A program made the translations under genes and the position numbers. Below are positions 22,894 to 33,381 of a DNA stretch of 64,000 bases, piece by piece. Origin of the DNA: Wurfbainia villosa (Eukaryota > Streptophyta > Magnoliopsida > Zingiberales > Zingiberaceae); the NCBI GenBank assembly GCA_025175895.1, contig CM045993.1:64980621-65044620 (forward strand). Reading direction: 5' to 3'. Each line of letters opens with the position of its first letter. Within the stretch, counting starts at the first letter, position 1. A model generated the notes under the pieces. It was given only the letters and a program-made list of their open reading frames with translations. It ran no database searches and was not told the origin of the DNA.

Positions 22894-24058
22894 ACTAGGG
22901 TGTGTGGTTACACACGGCCATGTCCCAGGGTCGAAGTTGGATACCATGGTGCCACACACGGTCTAACCGTGTGGAAACACACGGTCATGTGGCACTGTGC
23001 TATTTTGATGCGAGTTGATTATTTTCCAAGTTTTAGAGAGATCCAAGCTGATATCTATATAAAGGAGGCTATGCCCAAATCCTGGGGGGAGGCACGACGG
23101 CCGGGACAACACTCCGATGCCCTAAAAAGCTTTGGGAACTCGCAACGGGGAGGAAGAAAGCTGTTGGAGATCCAAATTCTGCACTTCAACGTCGGAGAGA
23201 AGAGTCACATCGCATTATAAATTCTGTTCTTTACATAATTTCCATTATTTATACAAACATGATTGTGCTTTGTGTTTCCCCTCTCTTATTTATGGTGTAG
23301 ACTCTTCGATTCTAGGACTAGGGAGTAGTTTGTGTTGAGTTAGTACATGTTGGTTCAAATATCTTTTCGTTCTTGAATTTATATTTGCAATTGGCATTTG
23401 GTTTAGAGCTAAAACTATTGTTTTAGTTTTCTATCTACTGTGCTAGTCGATACGAGGGGTGACAACCCTTGTATCTAAGATTTAGAAGAATTAAGGAGGA
23501 ACCTAGGGGTTGGCCTCATCTCCCGTAACCGTGGGTAGAAGGATGCAATAGAGTAGGAAACGCGCCCCATTTTTGACTCATCATAGGGATCGATTCAGCA
23601 TCCTCGTATCGACTATCCCGTCCTAAGTCCAGGAGTCGACCTGGTGATGGCAGAGGTAGCTTTCGATAGATGCGAAGGCTCAATGGGGGAGTGTATGATG
23701 TCCTTTCCATAAACCGTAGCTAGAAATCTGTATAAACCTAACGATATAGGTTATGCGGCTACACAACAGCAATACGTAAATTGAATTTCAAAGACTCGCA
23801 ACTAGTTCTTTCTTCTTCCGTGTGACACCGTATTGAGTTGGGACCACTGTAAACCCTCACAATCACAACCCTTAGATCTAAATTCCGAATAATAACCTCC
23901 ACTTACCAAATCGCTACTCGAATCTTAGTCCCTGTGGGATCGATAATCTTTTTATTACTTGATGACATCCATGCACTTGTGGGCATTGAGCGTGAGTACG
24001 CGCTTCAAGTCCTCGACGGTCTCCGTCGCGAGATTTGAGGTCGCATTCGTATGCATCA
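22894..24058 (+). repeat. 5' LTR of K, left end missing
   Basis: Matches 27541-28695 closely. It begins inside the LTR because element B inserted there. A perfect inverted repeat CACACGGT-CTA-ACCGTGTG lies at 22955-22973. I see no gene. Confidence 0.85.
23056..23063 (+). promoter_or_regulatory. TATA box of K 5' LTR
   Basis: TATATAAA followed by a G-rich stretch, in the middle of the LTR. It is conserved in the 3' LTR. Promoter role inferred. Confidence 0.5.
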
Positions 24059-24064
24059 AGTTTT

Positions 24065-24083
24065 TGGTGCCATTGTCGGGGAC
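24065..24083 (+). other. Primer binding site of K (Athila/Tat type)
   Basis: TGGTGCCATTGTCGGGGAC, six bases after the LTR end. It differs at only a few bases from TGGCGCCGTTGCCGGGGA, the primer site typical of Athila- and Tat-type elements, and is unlike the tRNA-Met site of the Copia elements here. Confidence 0.8.
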
Positions 24084-24337
24084 TGATTGATTCGATATCG
24101 AATCAAGAAGTGGATAATTGGATTAGACTTAGGCTAGATTTATTTTCTTATTTTATTTTATATTATTTCAGTTTTATTTCATTTTAGATTTTTTCTATTC
24201 AATTTTCATTTTAGATTAATTATATCTTTCTTTCTTTCAGTTTTTAGTAGTGGTCCAGTTTAAAAAAAAAGAAAAAAAGGAGACTCTTGCCAACCCGCTG
24301 CTATTTCTTTCCTTACCTATAATTTCCTGTGTATAAC

Positions 24338-24806
24338 GATGCATGCTTTTACTCATGATTATGGTCAATTTAATGCTCTAAATTTTAGTAACATTTATTG
24401 TGAGCATTGTGGTGAAACATGACATACCATTAACGATTGTCTGGATATATTCGAACCTTCACAATTTGAACAAGAAGATGTCACCTATAATTACAACCAG
24501 TGGCCACAAGATGATTCCTATTCATATAGTTATGACCCTGGCTACTTAAACCCTCAATACTGTCCGCCTAAATCCCGACTTGAGCAGATGATGAAAGATT
24601 TCATTCAAACGCAATGTTACTTCCATGATCGAGTACATTCAGCAATACGTAACCGGAACGAAGATCTGTTTCCCAAGCGAGAATGAGTGCTATGAATCGC
24701 CATATGAATTTTATCCAGAACCAAGTCTCCACCTAGAAGCCTTGCAAGATAAAGTTACTAGGGAATGCAAGGAGCATAGTCAACAATTCACAGAGTTTAT
24801 GCGATA
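24338..24806 (+). pseudogene. K gag remnant with zinc knuckle
   Basis: An ATG at 24338 opens a frame with a CCHC zinc knuckle spaced C-x2-C-x4-H-x4-C (starting CEHCGET, ending HTINDC), broken by one TGA inside the knuckle. An Asn/Tyr-rich stretch ending in SYSYDPGYLNPQYCPP follows. Knuckle then Asn/Tyr-rich tail is what follows the capsid region in Athila gag. The capsid region itself is missing, since only about 250 bp separate the primer site from this ATG. A frame change near 24620 leads into a second frame (24625-24807). Confidence 0.6.
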
Positions 24807-24807
24807 A

Positions 24808-25490
24808 AATCTAGTAGATGAAGAAACCAAACAACTAGAAGGTGGCTTTGATGACTGGATTACACCTAATATGGCAGAAACTCACTTTGAGCGAATGAAT
24901 GAGGAGGACGTAGATGACATAGGAGGTGAAAAAGGACAATCCATTCAATCACCACTGGAAGAAGAACTTGAGGATTATATAATTTATACTTTAATCGAGG
25001 AGTGCATTGCTTCCATCCAAACACCTCCTAACCTCAAGGGTCTAGCAGAGCCTACCTTAACCCTCACCAAAACTTTAGTTACCAATAACGAAGCCCTTCT
25101 AGTGATTTGTGATGATAAAATTTCATTCAACCTAATAGAATCTACTAATCAAAATTTTGGTGAGAATATTTGTGGTAAGTTACATTATTTACAACATATG
25201 GTTGAAATGAAATATTATGATCAAACTCCTAAAAATTCTTTGAGTCTAAGCATGCTTAATCTCAAGCCAAGAAAAGCAGCTAACAAGTATCTTGCCCCTC
25301 CATGAGCAAGATTTAAGGGAGATAGTGATGGAGGACCAAAAGGCAAGAGGCAAAAAGTGAGCAAGTATCTTGCTCCCCCACGAGCAAGATTCAAACACAT
25401 CAGGGGAGGGACAAAGATCTCCTTTGGCCATCAAAGCCAAGCTGAAGCATAACGGTACGGTTGAGCTAAAGACCTTAAACAAGCGCTTCT
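24808..25490 (+). pseudogene. K acidic open frame, function unknown
   Basis: Bases 24871-25305 are open for 144 codons in the same frame as the 24625 segment, separated from it by one stop. The product is acidic (NEEDVDDIGGE, PLEEELEDYIIYTLIEEC) and ends in KYLAPP. That block is repeated 74 bp downstream after the stop (KYLAPPRARF, 25361-25393). I do not recognise a domain. Position suggests the gag-to-pol linker of an Athila-like element, with pol deleted. No protease D-T/S-G motif is visible. Confidence 0.4.
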
Positions 25491-25699
25491 AGGAGGTAAC
25501 CCAAGTTTAGATTTTGTGTTTATTTCTTATTAGTTTGTTGCATTCATTTGTTTTGAACTTTGATTTATATTCGTTTAGCATGTTGCATTTGAATTAGGAC
25601 TAGAAAGAACTTGCTAGGTGGAAACAAAAATCATTTTGAACCTACACGACTGAGCGTGTAAAGAGAATTCAGACCGTTATGCACCATGAGAGAGAAACG

Positions 25700-25800
25700 G
25701 GGGCACACGACTTGGCTGTGTGTTTTCACACGGTCGTGCCCCACATTCTAGCAGTGCACACGACTTGGCCGTGTGTTTTCACATGGCCGTGTTGCACAAG
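25700..25800 (+). repeat. Two tandem CACACG...CGTGTG modules in K
   Basis: Two units, each beginning GCACACGACTTGGC and containing GTGTGTTTTCACA then GG-CGTG, follow one another. The same CACACGGCCATGT-type motif is in both LTRs (about 22912 and 27557). The motif is rich in inverted symmetry. Function unknown. Confidence 0.6.
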
Positions 25801-25862
25801 GGATAAAGGGCACCACACTATGCATTTCGCCCCTGTACATCACTTTCTCTCCAGTCCACACA

Positions 25863-26356
25863 TGTATAGGAGCCCACCTAGTCCCCGTCGACATGAGCCT
25901 TCACCTACACCACCACCTTTTTCTATTTTTGAGCAGGATGCAGGTACATCTGCCTATGATTTTTTGAAGTTTTGATCGTGCCTCGACGACATATATACTG
26001 AGCAGCAGACGCATCGGCAGTGATGGGAGGATCAAAGCGCCTACACGCAGGCAGAGTTTCAGGGCTTCTGGGAGCACTTCCAGCGGGCTGAGGAGTTCTA
26101 TGACGAGGTCCGCATCTACTTCTAGGAGCAGGCTTCCCATCGCCAGGATGAGGCCACCTACCGCCAGGAGATGTAGCAGCACATGCGTGCTCAGCAGGCA
26201 CAGTGGGCCCGGGAGGAGGAGCATAGAGCAACCGCTGCATCCACCAGCTCTCAGATCGATCACATGTACATGTGGCATCAACGCCAGAGCACCAGGTTTA
26301 CCCAGAAGCCTGACATGCCTAGACTGCCGAACTTCCCACCTCGGCCACCATATTAG
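25863..26356 (+). pseudogene. K Pro-rich and Gln/Glu-rich frame, broken
   Basis: One frame from ATG 25863 reads RSPPSPRRHEPSPTPPPF, then a likely helical stretch rich in Gln, Glu, Ala and Arg (MRAQQAQWAREEEHRA), then PRLPNFPPRPPY. About four stops interrupt it. The helical, low-complexity character and position before the 3' LTR fit the extra ORF found near the 3' end of some Athila-like elements, but no domain is identified. It could also be noise. Confidence 0.35.
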
Positions 26357-27310
26357 AGGTACAGTCTTATATAAGTCTGGGGGGAACCCCAAGTTTTGAT
26401 TTATTTTATTTCTAACAGTAGTTTCTTTCCTGATATTTGCATCTTAGTTAGCATTCATTTGTTCATGCATAGGTTGTTTAGTTTCTTTCAGTACTTAGTT
26501 TTTGTTATCTATAAGCTGCCTCAGTAGTATTTTTAAAGTTTTCTTCATGAGTTGTTTCCATGAATAGCTTAACTTCATTTACCTCGTGGTATTTTATTTT
26601 ATTTACTTTAATGAATGTTCTAGACTTACACTGGTTAGCTTTTATTTTACACCTACACATGACGAAAATTCTGAAAGGGAAAATCTAGTGCATACCTAGT
26701 TATGATTCATCTCAGTAGTCTAGTACTTTGGAATCTATATGTGACCCTAAGTTTAGCATTTTAATTACTGGAAATGCTCGGATTGTGGAAGCCCATTCGA
26801 AAAAATTAAAATCCCAAGAGAGAGAGAAAAGAAAAAGAAAAAAAAGAAAGAAAAAAAGAGAGTAAAAAAAATGAAAAAAAAAGATTAAGAGGGATAAAAA
26901 AAATAGTTATCATGGGTGGAAATGGTTAGGTGCCCCTTTGAGGCCGAGTTAGGTTACTGGGGAAACACCTACCAATTTCTCTCAATACCGAGCACACCTT
27001 TGAGACTTTATGCTAGATCTAGGGAATGCCCCTCGCTTTGGGCAGGTAAGTGCCTAAAAGCTGGAGACCTTATGAAAGATATAGGATGATGACTTAACTT
27101 ACCATGGAACGAGTATCCCCTAAGAAGATTCGCTTGGCACGTGCACGAGGAGCTAACTTAGTGAATTTTTAGAACATATCTATTTTGCTTTGATTGAAAA
27201 TACCACTTGATAAATCTAGTTAACATTCTATGTATGAAACAATACATTTTTAAAATTTTATGGCACTGAGGTTTGCTTGAGAACAAGCAAAGACTTAAGT
27301 TTGGGGGAAT
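26357..27310 (+). other. K 3' untranslated region and polypurine tract
   Basis: No gene seen. A purine-only low-complexity run (A/G) lies at about 26817-26890. The last bases before the LTR, TTTGGGGGAA (about 27300-27309), are a good polypurine tract. Confidence 0.6.
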
Positions 27311-28695
27311 TGATGTGAGCAAAATATATAGGGTTTTAGGAGTAGTTTTTGCTCACATCTAATTACATTTTATGTTTGTTTCATGCATATTTTACTTTGT
27401 TTTGTATGCATTTCCTATTTTTTGGTTCAGTGATATGCTCTTTGTACTTTTGTGTGCAGGATAACATTTCATGGGGAAAACAGTGCACTTTCGGAGCAAA
27501 AGAAGGACATTTTGCAACTGGACGCAGAAGGGGACACGACCAGGGTGTGTGGCTACACACGGCCATGTCCCAGGGTCAAAGTTGGCTACCATGGCGCCAC
27601 ACACGGCTTGACCATGTGGCGCTGCGCGATTCCAACGTGAGTTGGTTATTTTCCAAGTTTTAGAAAGATCTAGGTTGATGTCTATATAAAGGTGGCTACG
27701 CCCAAACCCTAGAGGGGAGGCACGACAGCTGGGATGACACTCTGATGCCCTAAAAAGCTTTGGGAACTCACAACGGGGAGGAAGAAAGCCGCTAGAGATC
27801 CAAATTCTGCACTTCAATGCCGGAGAGAAGAGTCACATCGCATTATAAATTCTGTTCTCTACATAATTTCTATTGTTTATACGAATATAATCATGCTTTG
27901 TGTTTCTCCTCTCTTATTTATGGAGTAGACTCTTCGATTCTAGGACTAGGAAGTAGTTTGTGTTGAGTTAGAACATGTTGGTTCAAATATCTTTTCGTTC
28001 TTGAATTTATATTTTCAATTGGCGTTTGGTTTAGAGCTAAAACTATTGTTTTGGTTTTCTATCTACTGTGCTAGCCGATATGAGGGGTGACAACCCTCGT
28101 ATCTAAGATTTAGGAGAATTAAGGAGGAACCTAGGGGTTGACCTCATCTCCTGTAACCTTGGGTAGAAGGATGCGATAGAGTAGGAAATGTGCCCCATTT
28201 TTGACTCGTCGCAGGGATCGATTCGGCATCCTCATACGGACTATCCCGTCCTAAGTCCAGGGTTCGACCTAGTAATGGCAGAGGTAGCTTCTGATAGATG
28301 TGAAGGCTCATCGGGGGAGTGTATGATGTCCTTTCCACAAAATCATAGCTAGAAACCTAGACAAAACCCAATTGACAACGTGTTCTGCGACACACAAATG
28401 AAACTGAAATCCTAGAATCCCTTTCAAAGACTCGCAACTAGTTTCTTTCTTCTTCCGTGTGACACTGTATTGAGTTGGGATCGCCGTCAACCCTCGCAAT
28501 CACAACCCTTAGATCTGAATTCCGAACAATAACCTCCAATTACCAAATCGGTACTCGAATCTCAGTCTCTGTAGGATTGATAATCTTTTTATTACTTGAC
28601 GACATCCGTGCACTTGTGGGCGTTGAGCGTGAGCGCACGCTTCGAGTCCTCGATGGTCTCTATCATGAGATTTGAGGTCGCATTCGTATGCATCA
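27311..28695 (+). repeat. 3' LTR of K
   Basis: 1385 bp, TGATGTGAGC...GCATCA, with matching inverted ends TGATG/CATCA. From 27541 on it matches the 5' LTR at 22894-24058. Confidence 0.85.
27683..27690 (+). promoter_or_regulatory. TATA box of K 3' LTR
   Basis: TATATAAA, same position as in the 5' LTR. Confidence 0.5.
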
Positions 28696-28924
28696 ATGGT
28701 GCAGAATCTAGAAACCTTAGGTCATAAATGTCAAAGGAAGAGAGACTTGAATATGTTGGTGCAATCGGCCCAGGTCATGATTGACCAGACTCGAGTTGGA
28801 CTCGAGTAGTGTTTTGATGTTTGACAATGTGTTGGGGAGATTGTTGGTGCAATCGACCCAGGTCATGATTGACTGTTTGACGATGGTTTGACTATATGGT
28901 TGACATGGGGTTGACCATATGATG

Positions 28925-29160
28925 GAGAAGTCCAAGTCATGGGTACTTGACATGAAAAGTCCAAACATGGGTCTTGGCAAGGGAAAGTCCAAGATTGAGT
29001 CTTGGCAAATGGAAAGTCCAACATGGGTTGGTAAGGGAAGTCCAAGGGGTGATATTGGTGGCGTAAAGTCCAAGGGTGGAGTCTTGGTAGCATAAGTCCA
29101 ATGGTTGGTGGCGTAAAGTCCAAGCGAGAGTCTTGGCAGCGTAAGCCCAATGTGCCTTGG
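28925..29160 (+). repeat. Degenerate tandem AGTCCAAG...CTTGGCA units in LTR I
   Basis: About six imperfect units of roughly 30-40 bp, each with AAGTCCAA and GTCTTGG. A related pattern (AAATCCAAG...CCTTGGTA) is near the start of LTR F. Confidence 0.6.
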
Positions 29161-29363
29161 TGGTGTAGACCACATTAGCATGACAATAGCTGATGGAAGC
29201 ACCTGAAGGCTAGCATATGGATGAACAAGTCATGGATGACTTGGAGGGATCCGATAGGCGTGAGGCTGACGGAGGTGGCTAGAAGGCTTAGGTCTAGGCT
29301 AAGGGTGGTCTAGCAAGTATGAGGGCATCATACTTGGTGTTAAAACCTCATGGATGAGGTTAT

Positions 29364-29690
29364 CAGTCGACTAATATTATGGGGAGTCGACTAGTGTTCG
29401 ACTGCAGTAAATGGCCTAGCAATCGACTGCCAGTATTGGGCAGTCGACTGTTGGCCTGAGCAGTCGACTGATATGGTGATCAGTCGACTGTTGATCGAGT
29501 TTTCGAGGACAGAAAGTTTCTGAGTCGACTGTTAGGGTTTGACAGTCGAGTGATGACTCGATTAGTTGACTGATGGGTATGATCAGTCGACTGATGCCTT
29601 ATCCGTTGGAACTTATCCAACGTGGCTCAGGCTGTTGTGAGACAACGACTACAAGAGCAGTAGACTGATGGTCTCGATCAGTCGATTGCT
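29364..29690 (+). repeat. Cluster of CAGTCGACTG palindromes in LTR I
   Basis: The 10-nt palindrome CAGTCGACTG occurs exactly four times, with at least six one- or two-base variants, in about 330 bp. The minus-strand LTR at 46023-46798 has a similar cluster. Confidence 0.8.
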
Positions 29691-30209
29691 AGGCGAAATC
29701 CAGACCGAATGCAGGTTATAAAAGTAGCTCATGGATAGGGATTTGGCTAAGATTTTCTTGGCCGATTTGGAGCGATTTGCTGGTGCAAATCAGGGTCTTC
29801 AAGGCTAGTCCAAGGCAATCAACAAGCAAGCTTCCAAAAGATCTTTTGTGAAGTGTTCTTTATATTCTTTTGTTGTATTTACTTGTATATGCTTGTTGTT
29901 CATTTGTATTGCTATTGTAATCTCTTGTAAAAGGTTTCTCTGCCTCCGACTTGTTGTCGAGAAGGAGTATTTGATTAGTGGTGTTGTTCGCATCGCTAGA
30001 GCTCGTTTGAGCTAAATCCGTGGAGTAGGAACCTTGAGGTTCCGAACCACGTTACATCTTGGTGTATTTGTGTTTATCTTTATTTTTGTTATTGCTATTA
30101 TATATATTCCATTGCGCATAATATGTTTTATAGAGACGAACATGAATGAATTCCATCGATGCATCGAATCGCTATTCTCCCCCCTCTAACGGGCGCATAG
30201 GTCCCAACA

Positions 30210-30667
30210 TAATACCTTTAGATTGACTTACAACCATTAGAATCCTGAGTCAAAATTAAACATAAAAAAAAGGAGTTGAACATGCTCTTAAGGACAATTT
30301 ATTAGATGAGTTATATTGAAAATATTATTTTACAAAAAGGAGGATTCATAAAGGAATTTAATTATTTGTTCTATCATTTGAACTTGTAATGCTTTTTCGA
30401 AAAGGTTATTAGAGTTTATTTTCCTTTACATATATCTTTAAACATTAACCTTAAGAATACACCCCTCATAAAATTATTTTTGATATATGACAAAGGAGGA
30501 GAAAAAGATTAACTATTTTTTTGAAAAGTATTTATTTTTTAAAACTCACCTAGGGTTAAGGGGGAGGTAACCTTAAGGGGGATATTTTTAAAAATGTTTG
30601 ATTAATACTTACTGCTTATTTTCTCTTAACTTTGAATTGATTTGTCATAAATAAAAAAGAGGGAGAT
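30210..30667 (+). mobile_element. 3' untranslated remnant of SIRE-like element J
   Basis: A/T-rich sequence with no gene. It ends in the polypurine tract AGAGGGAGAT directly before LTR J. Bases 28696-28753, left of LTR I, may belong to the same fragment. The coding body of J is not in the window. Confidence 0.55.
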
Positions 30668-31748
30668 TGTTGGTACAGGAGCACCAGATAATAGAACCTA
30701 GGATTTTGATAATGGAAAAGATTCAAAGTTAAGCTATTTTGTTATCTCATATGCTATGCTAAATGTGCAGGTATTGTATTAGACTTTGCTAAGGTCAACG
30801 ACACTAGGAGAATCTCGAGACGAGAAACCTCGGTGGTTGGGTGACACCAGGAGAATCTTAGAAGGAGAAACCTCAGTGGTCAAGTGACTGAAAGCTAAGC
30901 GACAGGTCAGAAGGACCAAAGCTAAGAATGGTAAGAATTGTGTGTGGAGAGGACAGGTCATGTCCTCAATATGGGGACATCCGTAGGCGACGATCCAACT
31001 AAGGCTTTCAGAGGAAGGCCGAAGTTAAGATCGGACAGTCTAGGACTGTCACACGATATGTCATTATGCATTTTCTATGCTAACCTTGTGTTTTAGGTGT
31101 CAGGTTGGATTCTCAGGAGTAGAACTCGACTGGAGGTTTCAGTAGTCGATTGGGGCAGTCGACTTCAAATGGGATCAGTCAGCTGATGTGTGTGAGATGG
31201 ACCAAGTGTCACCTTAAGGATAAGATTTATGGATAAGGTTTTATCTAGATTTGAATAGGCTAGGGTTTGGAAAGCTATAAAAGAAAGGGTGAGGCACCCC
31301 TCATGGTATTAACAAAGGCTCCCAAAGTGCACCTTCAATCCGAAGCTTTCTCTCACACGTGATAACACCATAACACCGACTGAGCTCCCAATTATTTTCT
31401 TTTAAAGTTGGTACATTTCTTTTAGTTGTGTTTATTACTTACTAAGAGGAGAGGTAGGTTTGTTACCTCTTTCTCTATATCTTTTTTGTAATCGTTTGTC
31501 TCTTACCTCCAACGAGGAAGAGATATTTAGTGTTTCCCCTTCGGAAGTGATCAAGGATTGCAAGGGCCTTGGATTAGCAGTCGGTGAGCTGTGAACCAAG
31601 TAAAATTTTCCTGTGTACTTGTGTGTTTTGATTATTTATTCCATTGCAAGTACTTCGCATTTTGCGATGCTTTAAAACGAAAGAAAAAAAAAAGTTTTTC
31701 GAACGCTATTCACCCCCTCGTCCCTCTCTAGCATTTTTCGATCCTACA
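30668..31748 (+). repeat. SIRE-like LTR J (3' LTR)
   Basis: 1081 bp, TGTTGGTAC...GATCCTACA, preceded by a polypurine tract. The ending TATTCACCCCCTCGTCCCTC is typical of SIRE/Maximus LTRs. A few TCGACT-type motifs occur at about 31125-31185. No second LTR and no target repeat were found. Confidence 0.75.
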
Positions 31749-32316
31749 AATAGTACATCCTAGAACCCCATGAACCTATCCCAGTAGAAGGCCCAAAGTA
31801 GGAGACATCAACTCTAGAAGGGTTGTGGGACCCCAGTGATAAGGAGCTCCCAAAGATATCAACCCCTTGAGCTCTAACTATCTAAAAAGGAAACTTGGCT
31901 AGGAATAGGTAGTTCCCAGTAGAAGCAAAAGTTCATCGGGATTATACACGATTATCCTCTCGCAAGATCATAACTAGAGATCCTAGGAGCATTAAATTTA
32001 TAGCATGTTCAACAACACATTAGTGAAACTGAAATCCTAGAATCCTTTAATTAACCTTGAGTCCCCTTTGCTTTCTCCAAGTGACACCATATTTGAGTCA
32101 GGACCATCGTCGACCCAACTTCTGACTCGCAAGAGATTTACTCCTAACAATCAACATTCACTAGACACACGATACTCAAATCACACTCCTTGTGAGATCA
32201 ATACATAATTTTATTACTTGACGATGACCGTGCACTTGCGGGTGTTGAGCGCGAGCGCGCACTTCAAGTCCTTGGCGGTATTGGCCAGAGATTTGGGGTC
32301 GTACTCGTGTGCATCA
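31749..32316 (+). repeat. Athila-like LTR, 3' half (plus orientation)
   Basis: From about 31960 to the end at GTGCATCA (32316) the sequence matches the last 350 bp of the K LTRs with many differences: for example GAAACTGAAATCCTAGAATCC, and the stretch around TTATTACTTGACGA. Bases 31749-31950 are not assigned. Confidence 0.6.
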
Positions 32317-32882
32317 CTCTGCAGCTTCTGTCTTTATCGTATCCTGAATCTCCAGCCTCATCCGGAATATCCAGGATATTTGGAATTTAGCATGCTTTCC
32401 TCCTTGGCTCTGGGTTCTTTTTATAGAATTTTCTAGAGAGAAAATTGAAAATTTTGTTGCATGAAATTCAAAATAGCCTGAGGAAAGTCGGGATTTCAGT
32501 TATCTCATGGCACAGTTGTGCCATTTGGCACGACGTGAGCGTGCCAGGTGCTCTAGAGACCTAGCACGCCCCGGAATCAGGTGTGCTAAAAAGAACTAGG
32601 CACAGGCATGCCTCCTGGCATGCCTTGGATGTGTTGGACATTGGAAGTTCGAAAAATAGGTGTTGTGGCTCCGTTTACTCTCCATTTCGTCGTGGTTTTC
32701 CTCTATGACTCTATTATGCCTTCTTTTGTCTCTCTTGAGAGTAAAAACATAAAAAACCATAGTTATCTGAACTAAAAAGATAAAAGGGAAGTAAATGCAA
32801 AGTCTTATGCATGATATGTGAATGAAACACAAGAAAAACATGGTAAGTAAAACCTAAAATATGTGTATGATTCACACTCATC
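32317..32882 (-). repeat. Athila-like LTR, 5' half (minus orientation)
   Basis: Read on the minus strand it starts TGATGAGTGTGAATC and has the plan of the first half of the K LTR: A/T-rich start, a motif-rich block with TGGCAC and GTGCCA inverted words, then a TATA-like ATAAAAAGAA. It ends where the plus-oriented LTR half ends, giving a head-to-head arrangement. Confidence 0.45.
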
Positions 32883-33381
32883 AGAGCCTCCACCAAGATT
32901 CAACGACTTCCCTATATCAATTCAGCCCACCTTCATCTCCCCAGCTTAGAATCCTCTCCCGAGCTTACGTTAAGACATAAAACTTCAAAGCATTTTTCCC
33001 CACCCCCCATACATTTGCATCCCCGAATGTTGTTGCTTCACCCAGATCACACACTCGAGCCAATCCCATCCCCCAATCCTTCCTTCTTGCATCCTTAGCA
33101 GAAGAGCTACCAAGCCTCTTCTTCACAACATCAATCAGGTTGGTACCACATATCCCATATTATTTCCAACTAGAAATTATTCTTAACATTTCAGCAAGCA
33201 TGACTCATTTGAACACTCAATGGGTCCAACATACTATTGCTTTAAAGAATGCATTACAAGAATGTCATGCCCAAGAAACATCTTTACAACATTCTTACAA
33301 GAAACTTGAAAGAGAACTCCAAGCCTCCCACATAAAGGCACAAGCTGGCCGAGTAGAACTATCTTCCCTCAGATTTCAAAC
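32883..33381 (+). pseudogene. Coiled-coil ORF of a Tat-like element, amino part
   Basis: From 33140 the plus strand is open for about 80 codons up to the H insertion. It encodes a helix-forming, coiled-coil-like stretch (ALKNALQECHAQETSLQHSY, KKLERELQASHIKAQAGRVE). The 250 bp before it are C-rich and damaged. The frame resumes beyond element H. Tat-lineage elements often carry such a coiled-coil ORF antisense to pol near the 3' end; here pol lies on the minus strand beyond H, so the geometry fits. The assignment is an inference. Confidence 0.45.

Larger units (their letters stand above)
22894..28695 (+). mobile_element. Element K, Athila-like, without pol
   Basis: A partial 5' LTR (22894-24058), an Athila-type primer site, 3.2 kb of internal sequence, a polypurine tract and a complete 3' LTR (27311-28695). 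The internal region keeps a gag-type zinc knuckle and two other damaged frames, but I found no protease, reverse transcriptase, RNase H or integrase. It looks like a non-autonomous derivative that would need enzymes from a complete relative. The first 230 bp or so of the 5' LTR were separated by the insertion of element B, and the target repeat is not visible. Confidence 0.75.
28754..30209 (+). mobile_element. SIRE-like solo LTR I with duplicated start
   Basis: The LTR runs TGTTGGTGCAATC...CCCAACA. The first 88 bp (28754-28841) start like the LTR proper and are followed by a second LTR start at 28842. The outer flanks GAATA (28749-28753) and TAATA (30210-30214) fit a 5-bp target repeat with one change, so the insert seems to include the 88-bp unit. 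No primer site follows, so it is a solo LTR. The ending (CTATTCTCCCCCCTCTAACG, then CCCAACA) is typical of SIRE-type LTRs. Confidence 0.7.

Noticed and set aside
26100..26399. Arg/Ser-rich frame on the plus strand and matching frames on the minus strand.
   Set aside because: Shadows of the broken Pro/Gln-rich frame of K, caused by GC-rich codons.
28717..29202. Minus-strand frame of 161 codons in LTR I.
   Set aside because: Produced by the AGTCCAAG/CTTGG tandem units; repetitive translation without domain and not found in other SIRE-like LTRs here.
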